The notes: generated from the sequence alone by a model not told the origin. A DNA stretch of 64,000 nucleotides from Xanthostigma xanthostigma (GCA_963575645.1 OY754464.1:2480001-2544000); one strand, 5' to 3'. Shown: positions 21,015 through 32,412, counted from the first letter of the stretch. Numbers and translations are program-made.

Positions 21015-21690
21015 TTTACAATTCCAACTCCACAAGTATAGGGAATCAAAATTCACTTTTGAAAATTTTACAAAAAAAAAAATCGTTTTAAGGTCCGCCG
21101 AGTTCAAAAAACATATTTTTGAAAAATGTCTGTTCGTCTATTAGTCTGCGAGCAATGAAAAACAATATGGCTATTTCTATTTATTTGCGATCTGCTCAGG
21201 CGTTTGAGCTGTATACACATCAGGTCAGGCCGCCATTTTCTTTTTCGTCTGTGAGCACTATTCAGGTCAAACGACTAAGCGGATCTTGACCAAAGGGTAA
21301 GATATTTGACACGTAAATATGAAGAGCTCTATTGTTCTTGGGTTAAATCCCCGCATGCGCAGAAGAGATATGCGCTATAACTTTTTTTTTTCAAGCCGGA
21401 TTATTAATCTATTTATTTTCCCAAGAAAGTTTCGGAAATATTTTATAAATAAAAAAATCAGTCGTTCTTTTGAACTGAAGAATTGTAAAAAAAAAACTTG
21501 GTTATATAATTATGTAACCACGCAAATGAAGACCACGTATCATAATATAAAATACTAGCCGTTGCCCGCGTCAATGCATGCGTTGACAGACATTTTATTT
21601 AATTTATTGTAGGTATATCTCAAATGTCAAAATCTTTAATTTGGAATGGTCCTGTCGCCCAATCGTCTGGAATTTTTTTAACCACTATTA
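21015..21690. repeat. dispersed Family C, copy 2
   Basis: Same order of blocks as copies at 16336 and 32413, but more diverged and with an extra stretch near 21150-21250. GCATGCGCAGAAGAGATA and ATACTAGCCGTTGCCCGCG are present. The 79-codon frame 21319-21558 lies inside and is not conserved. Confidence 0.6.
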
Positions 21691-22094
21691 GAAGTGACGT
21701 TTGTTCAAAAGTAAAATGTCAAAAATTTTGAAAATGAAGTGGAAACAGAAGAGTGAAAAAATCAAGGTTTCATTTTTTCAATTTATAGATTATCAAGGGA
21801 CAGCACAGCTACAGGTCACGCCTAAAAAACCGGCAGCAATACTACAAGTACAGAGACGCACATTTTTATACTACAGGTTCTCTAGAAATATGTAGGTATT
21901 GGAAATGAAAAGGAAATTTGTTTTTCTTAACAAATCGTTTAAACCAAAGTTCCAACAGCCATACATCTTTATGAAACATTTTCCAAATTCAGCTATTTTT
22001 GTCGTTAACCTTCAGACTATGTAGAACATTTTATACAAAGTACGAACATTATGTGTTAGGTACATAATTTGACAGAAAATCACCAACATAGTAT
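21691..22094. other. no clear feature
   Basis: GAAAATGAAGTGGAAACAGAAG near 21729 resembles the Family I block at 27527, so a scrap of that family may be here. The 64-codon frame 21701-21895 is unsupported. Confidence 0.35.
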
Positions 22095-22095
22095 T

Positions 22096-22200
22096 GTAAC
22101 AAAACTGTGGTGGTAAATATTTATTTGCAACAATAAAATGTTAACAAAAACAAATAAATTTAAAGGTACTTCTTTGTTATAATTAAAAATTAAATAAAAC
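22096..22200 (-). mobile_element. LTR fragment, same family as 22521-23105
   Basis: TGTAACAAAACTGTGGTGG, then AAATATTTATTTGC, matches the first 100 bp of the solo LTR downstream. It is an old, broken piece; no internal retroelement region is attached. Confidence 0.6.
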
Positions 22201-22361
22201 ATTTTTGTTAATCATACAGCTGAAAACTTGGAGGGGCATGCACTTTAGGTTTTGCCAAATATCTATATTTATGAGTAGTTAGAAGTGACAGAGCTATAAA
22301 ATTTTAATACATAGACTGTATGTTGTTATAGAGCAAAATTACAGAATAGACCCTAGTCTAG

Positions 22362-23280
22362 GGGTGGCGAACCTATGGCACGGGTGCCGCAGATGGCACG
22401 TGACAGATTATTGTGGGCACGGCATTGAGTTAGCTGCAAAATCGGAATAATTAATAATACGCTAAATGTCGAAACAACTGAAAAAAACACTGACACCAAA
22501 TAACAAATACGAAAAAGTATTGTAACAAAACTGCTGTAGTCCGTGGTGGAAATTATTTATTTGCAATAATAAATGTTTAACAAAACAGTAAAACACACAA
22601 ACGAAAGCGTACTTCTTTAACTTAACAGAAATAATAACGTTACCAGAAACAAAACTAATATTTTTAGATAATAAAATAAAGGGCTAAGTAACAGAGAATA
22701 AAGAGTCACTAAATTAAATACACAAAATATTTACAACACAGGAACACAACACAAAGTTAATCAGCACACTTGTCTATTAACTATAAATCATTTATGTAAA
22801 ACCACTCACTAAAGTTTATTTATTTTCACAGTATAACTGAATAATTTATGTCGTAATGCCAGAGCACTGTGTCAACACATGAACAACACGAATAACTGAC
22901 TGCCTGACTTGCCCACTCTGCTCACTTTTTATAGTTTCGGTCCACGCTCTAGAATGTTTTCCACGAATCGAGATTTCTTCCTTTACATGTATTGTTCCCT
23001 CCAAGCGATTGCCTAAAGGTCGGACGTTTTTTACCTGTTTCCATTGTTGTTGTTTCTAGTAGTTTCTACAGATTCCATAGTCGTCCCATCAAGGGGCCCG
23101 TAACAGTATCACGGCGCTCGGTATATTATCGAAATTATTTTTTTATCTTATGTTATACATTCATTTTTTTGACAAGTAAATTTCTTTGGTTGCTTGTCGA
23201 CACGTTATGGTGACATTAAACATTTTAGAAAAAAATTGGCACGTACATGTTAGAAAAGTTCTCCATCTCTGCCCTAGTCC
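22362..23280. mobile_element. hAT-like non-autonomous element split by a solo LTR
   Basis: The left end CTAGGGGTGGCGAACCTATG, then GGCACGGGTGCC, and the right end GAAAAGTTCTCCATCTC, then TGCCCTAG, are the imperfect inverted ends typical of hAT elements. Flanks ACCCTAGT and TCCTTAGT agree at six of eight positions, fitting an aged 8-bp duplication. Without the LTR the element is about 330 bp and non-coding. Confidence 0.6.
22521..23105 (-). mobile_element. solo LTR (retroviral-like family), 585 bp
   Basis: Bounded by TG and CA (TGTAACAAAACTG and CCCGTAACA) and flanked on both sides by GTAT, a 4-bp target duplication. Read on the minus strand it has a TATA-like box (plus 22926-22934) and an AATAAATA-type poly(A) signal near the end, so its orientation is minus. 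No internal region remains: the element was reduced to one LTR, probably by recombination. It is younger than the hAT-like element it interrupts. Fossil, not functional as an element. Confidence 0.82.
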
Positions 23281-23576
23281 TTAGTAAATGAGAGCCCCCA
23301 CTACTTATCACTCTTTTTAGCGACACCTCTTCTGGCGTGTTTCGCAGTTCATTCTCTAAGTCAATGGTATTTAGTAGAAACAACGCATAGCGCCGTATCC
23401 TGGTTTTATAAAATTTATTACCTTCAGTAGGCGTTGTATACCGAACGTGCTAATAGCGTGGTACTCCAAAAGGAGGGTCAAATAAATCCATATATCAATT
23501 AGAAAAGACGGAAGACAACGCGCACCGTATTACGTATTTACGCAACCCTGATTTATAGACGACTTCAACCGAGTGA
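23281..23576. other. no recognisable feature
   Basis: Moderate base composition, no conserved frame and no second copy seen. Confidence 0.35.
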
Positions 23577-23785
23577 AACACCAAATGGCGAGAGCACTAA
23601 ACTTATAATCTAAAGATAGAGGTATCGAATTCCGGCGGGGGCAGATGTGGTTGACACTTTTTCCTACTGCCTCTCGCCGAGATACTGCAATTTCTGCATC
23701 TTGTTGATATTTTCCGCGGTTATTCTCAATAATTTCCGATAAAGATATAGTTTTTTTACATATAAGGCCTTGACCAAGTTGTCTG
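23577..23785 (+). mobile_element. tRNA-derived SINE, copy 1
   Basis: AATGGCGAGAGCACTAAAC is a shortened A-box region and GGTATCGAATTCCGG the B box. The body follows: GGGGGCAGATGTGGTTG, CTGCCTCTCGCCGAGA and ATTCTCAATAATTTCC. It matches the better copy at 30094-30512. Missing bases in the head suggest decay. Confidence 0.7.
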
Positions 23786-24149
23786 CCTATCCCAATTTCC
23801 TATAATTCTTGCACTCAGACATTTCAAAACCCATCCCGCTCACGGATGTTTGGTGATGTAGTTATTTGATGTAATAATGTCGCTAATGACCTAACCTGAC
23901 GATCGTCTATGGACTATGTGCAAGGAGTTACAAATTTATCGATGCGAGCGTTTGTGGTGAGCACTAGACGAAACTACAAACTCAAATTTTTCGTATGTCA
24001 GTGAGCAATGTTTATTAAAAGTCAAAATAGTAAATATAATAAATATAAAATAATTTTATGAAGTTTTGTAAATACAAAGAAAACATGGGCAAAACTAGGC
24101 GATCTGAAAATGCTTATTGTGTTCCGGGCTGTTGCTCTGATGGCGATTT
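23786..24149. other. no recognisable feature
   Basis: Unassigned; the SINE tail cannot be followed beyond AAGGCCTTGACCA. Confidence 0.35.
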
Positions 24150-24455
24150 TAATAAAATAAAGATCATTGGCGCCATAATTTGACGTTACGCTGTCAGTAT
24201 AAACAAATTAATTATTTATACATTGTACGTAATAATTCACACGTACCTTTTATGTTATGCTATTTATATAATAATTTTCAATCTGAATTTTATTGTATAT
24301 AAAATTAACATAAGTTTTCCTTATTACATTTTTTTTGACACATCATGGCCAACTAAAGTTTTTGACTTATCACCATAGAAACATAAAAAGCGCGTTAAAT
24401 AATTCTCTGTTATCCACTAGCGGCGCTAGTAGGCTTCGTGCATACAGTCTATAAT
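24150..24455 (-). repeat. dispersed Family G, copy 1 (inverted)
   Basis: The reverse complement of the left part of 56975-57354: GACACATCATGGCCAACTA, TTTTTGACTTATCACC, CACTAGCGGCGCTAGTAGG and CTTCGTGCATACAG. No coding. Confidence 0.7.
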
Positions 24456-25083
24456 ATACAATACATGAAAACTAAATTTCATCAAACTCGTCGAACTATT
24501 CTCTAGTGATTCTGGTAAAAACAGCCGGGAAAAGGTTTCACAGTGAAATCTGTCCGAAGTTTCCACAGTAAAGTAAATCGATTACAGTCACCGAATTTCA
24601 TCAAAATCGGTGAAGCCGTTCTCAAGTTATGCTGGTGTAAACAGTAAGACGCAGAGGTTAAAAGTTCATGCAGTGTGTTGATTTGATCTTGAGTCTTGTC
24701 GGATTTAAAGGTTATAATAATACCTCAGTAAAATCTGCCCGAAGTTTCTACACCGAAGTGTCGTGCAGAATGCACTTGGTGTGAAATTGATAATAAATGC
24801 TGTTCTCCGCGTCTTGAAAATCTAACAGGTAGCTCATACAGACACGAACACCCCGGTGCCTGCTGCTCTCTCCAGTAAAATGATTTATTACACTCTTATA
24901 ATATTGTGAATGTACATTTTTGTTTATGTAACAGCTCTTTATAAAGTTTTCAAAAAAGTAAACTTCACTTTTTACTCGACATAAGATCACATTTTATGCA
25001 GGATTTTGTTTAGAACAAATTTACGCGAAGTGTAGGTTTAAAGGCTAAAGCACTACTTCCTGACCACTCATCTACTCTGTATA
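24456..25083. other. unassigned repeat-like DNA
   Basis: Phrases such as TTTCATCAAACTCGTCGAAC and TTTCATCAAAATCGGTGAAGC, 100 bp apart, resemble tails of insect LINEs, but no coding or copies support a firm call. The minus frame at 24748-24990 is not recognisable. Confidence 0.35.
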
Positions 25084-25285
25084 CAGGGATGTTTAATAAT
25101 TGAGTGCCGATACTTAAGGGTGTGAATCCTTGGGTGATTGAAAAGTTAATATCAACATATGTCCTAAACTTCTTAATTTTGGAGCTACAGTTTTAACCCT
25201 GTAGCTCAAAAATTAAGAAGTTTTAATATTAACTTTTCTTCGTAAAATACACTTAAGTTTCGGCACTCAATTAATAAACACTCTG
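25084..25285. mobile_element. palindromic MITE, about 200 bp
   Basis: The left half starts CAGGGATGTTTAATAATTG, the right half ends CAATTAATAAACACTCTG. Inside, AATTTTGGAGCTACAG and CTGTAGCTCAAAAATT face each other across a few bases, so nearly the whole element folds back. It abuts a Helitron fragment on the right. Confidence 0.75.
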
Positions 25286-25545
25286 ACAATAAAATTGTCG
25301 TGTCACAATTTTGGCCCCGGTAGTCTCCGAAACCACTGAGCCGATTTCAATGAAATTTTGTAAATGTGTCTTGCTTAGTCTCTAACTTACGCTATAGGTA
25401 TAGTTTTTATAAAATATTTTGTACAAAATTACGGTGTTTTCTCGAAAAACCTGTTTCAGTAACATGTAACGACATCTACTCAAAGCTATTAGTTCAGAAA
25501 CAAACCTGATAGAATTTAGTCAATAGCTATTAGTTCAGACATTTC
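25286..25545 (+). mobile_element. Helitron family 2, 5' fragment
   Basis: TTGTCGTGTCACAATTTTGG, TCTCCGAAACCACTGAGCCG, AAATTTTGTAAATGTGTCTT-like text and AAAGCTATTAGTTCAGA match 49756-50100 in order. The 3' end is not joined directly; a second fragment with the end lies at 26491-26765. Confidence 0.65.
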
Positions 25546-26490
25546 TGTGCTGTGGTCGTTTTCATTACATTTTGCAGAATTTTCCGATAACACAAAATAT
25601 ATGTATCGCATGACGAGAGAGAATATAACAACGCCAACAAGAAAAGAGACTGTGTACTTTACACTACACACTAAAGGAGCAAAACTTGGCACCTTCTTAG
25701 ATCTCATCATCTCACGCCTATTTTTCGGTAAAGCCTGCAATGTTACTTGTTCTTTGTAGAGAGCTTGGCACTTTTTTCGCATTTTTGTTTTAGGTAGGAT
25801 TTTTATTACTGTAAAAATTTTAGTGCAGCGATAAGAAAGCACGAAATTATGTAAAATAAAACTACTAAATTCGCATAGTCCATCCAATATTTGCATATTT
25901 ACATATACAGAATTCTGTGTTCAATTACAGTGTAATTATTTTTAATGCAGGCATGTTTTATAATTTTTTTTTAAACACCGAGGATGTTAGTAATTTAAAA
26001 CTCAGTTCGTGCTTTTTATTTCCTGCAACATTTTATTTTTATATTATGTCAGCATTGGTACCATTATTATTATCGTCAATTATAACACTTCAGTAGATAG
26101 CTAGCGGTATTTATCCTGCGCGGCATTGCTTGTACGTTCTCATTGTTCAATCTCCTGTTCCCAAAACCTCTCCAAATATTCCATCCAACGCTGCCCCTAC
26201 ATTGGGTATTTCTCCCGATCCGAAGAAAAGCAAACGGCCAAGATTCCAGAGATGTAACGAATGCCATTTTTTCGCGATAATGAATGCGAATTTTCAAATC
26301 TGGCGCCACTTGTCCAAGGTTAAAATTGGACAGCTGATTGGTTGCACAAGTCGTAAGCGCGCATTTGTAGTGGTTCTGGGTACTAGGTTGATTATTAATA
26401 CTAAAGCTTCATTATCTAATGTTAAAATAAAAGCTGATAAAAAATATAATTGCAAAATTAATTTTTTTGTCTTATATATTATTTTCACAT
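25546..26490. other. unassigned DNA between Helitron pieces
   Basis: Could be an insert within one Helitron or the gap between two. No TIR or poly(A) is visible. Frames on both strands (25516-25896 minus, 26130-26543 plus, 26076-26309 minus) overlap without signature. Confidence 0.35.
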
Positions 26491-26765
26491 TTAAAACAAA
26501 ACATTTTGTAAATGTGTCTTGCTTGGTCCAGCTTATACTATAGGATACTTTTTAATTTTTTTTAATGTAAGAAACAGAAAGAGAGGGAGAGAGAGACTAT
26601 TCTTATATATAAAGTATATCTACATCGTTGCTCAAAGTTATTAGTTCCGAAGCAAATCAGGTAGAATTTGCTTAAAGCTATTAGTTCAGACGCCGGGCCG
26701 CAAACGAAACACATTTTGCAGAAATATATCTATCGCACCCGGGTGAAACCGGGTCGGGTCGCTAG
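26491..26765 (+). mobile_element. Helitron family 2, 3' fragment
   Basis: TTTTGTAAATGTGTCTTGC, AAAGCTATTAGTTCAGACG, CCGGGCCGCAAACGAAA and the terminal hairpin region CACCCGGGTGAAACCGGG, then TCGCTAG ending at 26765 before T. It matches the end of 49756-50174. Confidence 0.75.
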
Positions 26766-27369
26766 TATTTTTAAATAATTAAATCTCTTCTATGTACAAC
26801 ATTTTTTCCGTGAAATAAGCAGAGAAAAATGATGCAAAATGTTATCTGTTGTGATAATATATTCTCTGAATTAAAAAGTTGACGTGATATTTTCATTGAA
26901 CCCCCCTCCCTTTAAATGAGATTTGGTAAGATTTTGCGGAACTCTTCCCCCTTCATTTGGAGGTCACGTAATTACTGAACGTCCCCTAATAAAATATTGG
27001 GCTTTAACGAATTATTCAATGCTTCTCAGATTTTACGGTTTTATATTTAAACTGACGTATATATTTTCATTGTGCATAATAAAAATGCGATGAAAAAATT
27101 CCGCGCAACTACCCTCTTTATTTTAACCTTATTTCCGTTTTATTCACGCTTCCATTTGACGCCCGCGACGTTATGCAATTCTGGTTTCATGCTTACATAA
27201 TCGCTTCGGGTTGTGTTTTATACGGAATTGTATCATTTGCATAACAAATTCATTATACAATGAAGCGTCGGTAATCCGCACTCATTCGATAAAATCTTCA
27301 GTATTTCGGAATAATTTTTTCGTTATGTGTTGTAATTGGACTTGACAATCCGGACTCAATATTTTTTAG
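26766..27369. other. mostly unassigned; G/C-run element fragment at 26895-26995
   Basis: GAACCCCCCTCCC and ACGTAATTACTGAACGTCCC resemble the ends of the element at 15554-15825. The rest is AT-rich without copies. Confidence 0.4.
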
Positions 27370-27632
27370 CTGCTTTGCATGCATGTAAAACTACCCATTA
27401 CGCACTAGTGCAGGTAAAGTAAAACAAAACTGATCGCGCAATACCAACTCCATAATAAATCACCATTTGTTTGTCAATTATTTTCTTAAAATCTACTCTT
27501 ACTCAAAAGTTAACTGTCAAAAACTTAGAAAATGAAGTGAAAAGAAGCTATTTTCTAGGAAGTTTGTGCAAAAAATACCACATATAGCTGGTGCGTAATG
27601 GTGGTGAGACTCGTTAACTCTCGTTTCAAACA
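27370..27632 (+). repeat. Family I, copy interrupted by LTR
   Basis: AGCTGCTTTGCATGCATG, then CCATTACGCACTAGTGCAG, and later GAAAATGAAGTGAAAAG and AACTCTCGTTTCAAACATA match 60130-60420. The solo LTR begins right after the last block. Confidence 0.6.
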
Positions 27633-27635
27633 TAA

Positions 27636-28088
27636 TGTAACAAAACTGTTCTTTCTGTGGTGGAAAATATTTATTTATTTCGTAATAGTAAACCACGTCT
27701 TTACTTCATTGCGTCTCAATCAAGTCTCACTTACTCACTGTAGGCGCATTCTATTTATATCCGCGTGGGTCAAACATTACCGGCCGCAATATTCTTACCA
27801 CGCAATTCCGCCGGCAAGCCCGCTGTTGCCGACATCTGGTTCTTCAGGCAATACAAAGCAGTTTGGCTTCCTGCTTGTACCTACAACAAAGCCTCGTGCC
27901 GTCGTTCTGTGTGCTATTGTTAGACCGACACCGAAACGGAAGCCAAGGCCGGAACGCGTGTGTTGCAATAACCGATTAAGATTAATCTATAACTGTTTAA
28001 TAAGTTAAAGCAACACACGGTATACTAAATATTTTACGGCAACGGGAGCGCCGTCTATTGAACACAGCGCCATCCGTTGAACGTAACA
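27636..28088 (-). mobile_element. solo LTR, related family, 453 bp
   Basis: Bounded by TGTAACAAAACTG and ACGTAACA. On the minus strand a TATAAATAG box lies at plus 27751-27758 and a poly(A) signal cluster near the end. The first 50 bp match the LTRs at 22521 and 55561; the interior is different, so it is a distinct subfamily. Adjacent 4-mers (ATAA and GCAA) do not match. Fossil without internal region; the 136-codon plus frame across it is not a gene. Confidence 0.7.
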
Positions 28089-28998
28089 GCAACACACACA
28101 AACCAGACTGAGACACTGTCACGCGTGACGTCGAGTACTAATATTAAATGTGAATTGTGAATGTTTAAGAAAAATCTAGATTTGGTTTTAAATAAATCTA
28201 ATTAACAAGACTTTACTGTAGTACATCTACATTCTGTAGCCTACATCCTTTCTGAATCTGAAATTCTGTGCATAGCATAAAAAAGCACATGTGACATAAT
28301 ATTATATATTTTTGTTTTTATTTTAAAATTTCAAAAACAATGCAGCACCCTCGTTAACTAAATGTGCACGGAATTACGTTTTGTCACATTGAAATAAAAT
28401 GCTGTTTTTTGTCGTTTAGTTAAATGTGATATGAGAGCGGAAATTAAATAAAATTAACTTACAAATTTTTATTAAATTCTTCTACGAAATAATTTTAAAA
28501 CAATCCGTGAGGTGAGTCGTGTATCCTGCTGCCAGATCCAGTGTGCCAAATTTCAGGAATGAAGATTAAATAAATCGGGATTTTGGTTTTGAAATCAGGA
28601 CAATTACTAAGAAAACAAGGTTTGACAAAACAGCCAGAAAACAGTATTTTTTAAATTCGTAGAAGTATTGTTTTTGTTTGTACGTTTGGTTGAGAGTAGA
28701 AACGTACAATTGGGGCGACACTTTTCCGGGACGGCGTTTTCTTGGTAGACATTACGTTTTTCAGTTACTAGTTCCTACCTATACCGTTAGATGCCAGCGC
28801 ATAACGCTTGCTGTGTTGAATAACATAGCTTTTGTTGACGAAGACATCTAAGTTAGTTATTAGTTACTAGAACAATCACTTAGGTGGCACTGCTAGTAAT
28901 TTAAACTTGCAGTGTCCGTAGGCTTTACAACTTAAAGTTACATTTAGCAAGCTTAAATTTATATTTTACATCTACCAGGCGTCCCACGATGCCTACAA
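28089..28998. other. no recognisable feature
   Basis: No credible frame above background, no TIR and no second copy seen. The transition into Family F at 28999 is sharp. Confidence 0.35.
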
Positions 28999-29692
28999 TT
29001 TTTGACGTGATAACGTCTTATAAATTGATGAATCACCAATATTATAAATTGATAAAACACCGGCTGCATGTACAAAAAAGTGTAACGTAACGTTCCTAAC
29101 GTTCGTAACGCGTAACGCATAACGCATAACGCGTAACGTGCTTTTTGCTAATTTCTCGCTCAATTTAAATCAGATCGGTTTGAAACCAGTCTTAAACGAA
29201 AGAGGAGAACATTTTACATAGATTTCGTATAACAGAATTTGCCTAAACAGTTTTTTTATACAAATTTATATAGAAAAATATTTTATACAAATTTATATAG
29301 AAAAATAGCTGTATAAATGCATTGTTGTTTATTGCATGGCGCGCGCGCGACGCGGTCGGTCGTCTTTGTTTGCCGTACATGGAAATTAGAAAATAACGTA
29401 TGTCTTGTCTTAACATGAAAACGGCTGCATTTCTAATGTTTATTTTTTGACATTAGTATTTTGTGAAATGCAAAGCCTTCTAAGTTAACTATTGGAATAA
29501 CTAATTATTATTAGAACATAATACTTTGTAAGTTGCAAACGTCACTTTTGACATTTCTTATCATTCCGACACCAAGGATAAGCGGATTGAAACCAAATTT
29601 TGGGAGGTTTAGGTTATGTATTACGGAATACGTTATCACGTAAAACTATCGTCCGTAAACCGACTTTACAGACAACCAATTTTTTTTTTTTT
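28999..29692 (+). mobile_element. Family F element, copy 1 (chimeric with C)
   Basis: Begins at a T run then GACGTGATAACGTCTTATAA, and ends CGTTATCACGTAAAACTATC, then CAGACAACCAA and a T run. Near the left end is an array of TAACG-type words (29082-29142). The inner part shares ATAAGCGGATTGAAACC with Family C. Copies: 49156, 54199 and 62986 (minus). No coding. Confidence 0.75.
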
Positions 29693-30093
29693 AATTTTAT
29701 GCTTGTAACAATTATTATTATTTTATTCAACATATTTATTAACGTAAGGTTTGCAACATGAATATTATTTAATTCAACATATTTATTAATTTAAGTTTTA
29801 TAACATGAACACCACTTCCTAGTTCATACGCTCCGCTGCCATCATGCCTCTGTTTTTCCACATGACCACCAGGGAACACCAGTGGCGGCGTGGTACTAAA
29901 AAAAGATTCTGTTCACACATCGCGAACGTATGGCAAATTGGCAGAATTATTTAATCATTCCTTAGTGCCAAATTTTAGCTACGTTGCTCAAAATTGAGTT
30001 TTTAATTAGTAAAAATTTTAACGGTTATAATAACAATACATTCAATGATTTTATTTGCAAATGAACTTGTTTTTCCATTTTTTAAATGCCTAG
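29693..30093. other. no recognisable feature
   Basis: A small direct repeat, CAACATATTTATTAA with ACATGAA, occurs at about 29729 and 29778. Otherwise unassigned. Confidence 0.35.
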
Positions 30094-30512
30094 CAAAATG
30101 GCGTAGTGGTGAGAGCACTAGATTTGCATTCGGGAGGTACCTGAGTAGAATCCGAGCGGGAGCAGATGTGGCTAGGATTTTTTCCTGCCGCCTCTCGCCG
30201 AGAAACTGTACTGCCTGTATTGGCCATCTTGTTGGGGTTTTCCATGGTTTCCCTCAATAATTCCAGATATAAATATCGAGATGGTTCCTTATTCAAGGCC
30301 ATGGCCGATTAAACTCATGTGCTCAAAATTTGCCTATCTTATAATAATGTCCTAAAATTCCTTCATTCGCCCATTGCTATTAATTAAGTGAAAGTTTAAA
30401 AATGTATAAAATAACGGGAAGTGTGATAGATGGAAAATAGTAATAGTGCGAATGGCGTCTGTTATGACACAAAGTCGAGAAACGGACGTTAAACGCATTA
30501 TTATTTTTTTTT
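30094..30512 (+). mobile_element. tRNA-derived SINE, best copy
   Basis: The head is tRNA-like: A box TGGCGTAGTGGTGAGAGC, then TTTGCATTCGGGAGGTACC, B box GAGTAGAATCC. The TTTGCAT loop followed by GGGAGGTACC resembles tRNA-Ala(TGC), which is an inference. The body continues with GCAGATGTGGC, CCGCCTCTCGCCGAGAAAC, CCATCTTGTTGG and AATATCGAGATGGTTCC. The tail ends in ATTATTATTTTTTTTT. At about 420 bp it is long for a SINE. Other copies: 23577, 35748, 38405, 46298 and possibly 44715. The frames 30045-30260 plus and 30090-30302 minus are translations of it. Confidence 0.85.
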
Positions 30513-31040
30513 AACCAGCTACGTAGATACTTTTCCACCGTCATCGACATTTATTAAATTCTTAAATTACTTTTTCCATACCTATATATACTAGCTGCTT
30601 TTAAATTTTCTTCTATCTATGCGATTTACAAATTAAACTGAAAATCCAGCAATTAATCACTGCCAAAAACACTGAAAAGTGTTTGAATTATAAATATTAT
30701 GACGCGATGTTTTGCAAAGGACGTAGGTAATATAAAGGAAGAGAAGTCCAGTCCACATACGCCGTCAATATTTCAAATAGGTTTTTGTGCGTTTTATATA
30801 AAGAAAGGCTAATTTATCACTTGAGATAAAGTACGTGCATCCATTTACATACGCGTTTCTTGTATGATGCTGAAAACATTACCTCTCAGCATTTGATATA
30901 CGACCAGTCGGAGCGACCAGTTCTAGTTGTAGGTAGATGTCAGAGGGTAACTAGTTCAGAGATCGGCCGTTACAAACAGCGCCGGCTCTTTAAGTGAGCG
31001 CGGGGAGCACATTTGCCATATATGTAATACCCCCTGTATT
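30513..31040. other. no recognisable feature
   Basis: Unassigned, no credible coding and no element ends. Confidence 0.35.
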
Positions 31041-31285
31041 GGTAGCAAAGATCGGGAGAAAGACTTAAACACTACGGTGCAGTCTGTCTCACTTATTATA
31101 CTCCGTGTCTCATGCGCATGTCCGTGAATGGATGCGCGTCAGTTTGCACATGGAACTAAGCTGTGAAAGGGAGGTGGTTTGCTCTATTGCACTTACTAAT
31201 TGTCCCACTACAAGTAAGAAAGCAGCCATTTGCTGTCTCACTTCATGGGCTACGCTTCCGCTTACGGCCACTATAGCAATATAGA
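31041..31285 (-). repeat. Family H, partial inverted copy
   Basis: The reverse complement of blocks at 6200-6480: AAGATCGGGAGAAAGAC, ATGCGCATGTCCGTGAATG and CTCACTTCATGGGC. It ends just before a Helitron 5' end. Confidence 0.7.
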
Positions 31286-31295
31286 AGTTATTAAT

Positions 31296-31490
31296 TCTAT
31301 ACTAATATATAAAGCTGAAGAGTTTGTTTGTTTGGTTGAACGCGCTAATCTCAGGAACCACGGGTTCGAATTGAAACAATTGTTGGATAGCCCATTTATC
31401 GAGGAAGGCTATAGACTATATAATATCACGCTACGACCAATAGGAGCGGAGTATCAATGAAAAATGTAATTGAAAATGTGTCCGTTCGAC
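31296..31490 (+). mobile_element. Helitron family 1, 5' part
   Basis: TCTATACTAATATATAAAGC is the family's canonical start. It continues through GGTTGAACGCGCTAATC, AGGAAGGCTATAGACTAT and AATAGGAGCGGAG, then the match ends. No 3' hairpin or CTAG follows, so the copy is truncated. Confidence 0.75.
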
Positions 31491-32168
31491 AAAAACTTGC
31501 ATTTATATAGCTACACCCGACAGACGTGTTCTCTGCTCGGTCGTAGATTATATCAGTCACGTCGGTACGAAACGAGGTCCGGGCAGAGCGTCGACACCGC
31601 AACGCTTCTGCATTCTGCACCCCGTGCGACAATAGTTTTGTTTATTTTTTGACAGAATTATTTATTTGAAGCGTGTGAGAGAACAGAGCCGGCCCTGTTC
31701 AAACACAATGTATGTAAACTAACTACATATAATATATAAAACATTATTAATTGGCAACCCTCTACATGTGATCACAACAATTATGTAACTAAAGTCCGTG
31801 ATATATTGATTACATAGTATTTGAGATAAGAAAAACCGTTCTTTTCTAGTAACAGGTGCTACTGTTCCTCTTCTTTGATAACAATCTGTTATAGATTACT
31901 ATTAGAAAATAGCTGTTTATAAATATTTCTGACTTCGAAAGTAAACAAAAAAAATGTACCTATAATAGTCAACGAGTTGTACATATGGACTGGTTGTAAG
32001 AGAAAGAATGACTTGACTGACTCTCTCTTTCACTTTCTCTCTCTCACACACTTTGAAAACTAAAACGCGGAAAAAGTGACATTATCAAATTATTTTGAAA
32101 TATTTCATGAAACAACAAAATAGTCTGAAATATTAATTTTGATTAAACTTACCTTATTTTCCAGAGTA
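31491..32168. other. no recognisable feature
   Basis: CT-rich simple stretch CTGACTCTCTCTTTC at 32018-32045 and otherwise no structure. Confidence 0.35.
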
Positions 32169-32226
32169 TAAGGCCTAGCACACATGAAGAGCGTTGAACG
32201 CTCTTCATGACGTGTGCTAGGCCTTA
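32169..32226. repeat. 58-bp near-perfect palindrome
   Basis: TAAGGCCTAGCACACATG, then AAGAGCGTT, faces AACGCTCTTCATGACG, then TGTGCTAGGCCTTA. Only two or three bases differ between arms. The outer word AAGGCC followed by GCACAC recalls the M3 ends, so it may be a minimal MITE. Confidence 0.8.
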
Positions 32227-32412
32227 GACGTACCTTTTTATATAGAAAAATCGACTCAAATTTTGGGTGCGTCTCGTGGTCCGAAGGTTGCATTAAAATA
32301 TTTTTTCCAATAAATCGTCTCTAAATTTATGTTATTAAAATATATTTTTCTAAAAATCATCCTTGTTTGAGGTGAGTTTTATAGTCCGATAAAACACGCC
32401 ACTTAATAATAT
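32227..32412. other. no recognisable feature
   Basis: Short spacer before Family C. Confidence 0.3.

Noticed and set aside
25516-25896. 126-codon minus-strand frame with a possible membrane segment
   Set aside because: No family signature, opposite-strand frame of similar quality, and it overlaps a Helitron fragment.
27598-28008. 136-codon plus-strand frame
   Set aside because: It lies across a solo LTR in the other orientation and starts in Family I.
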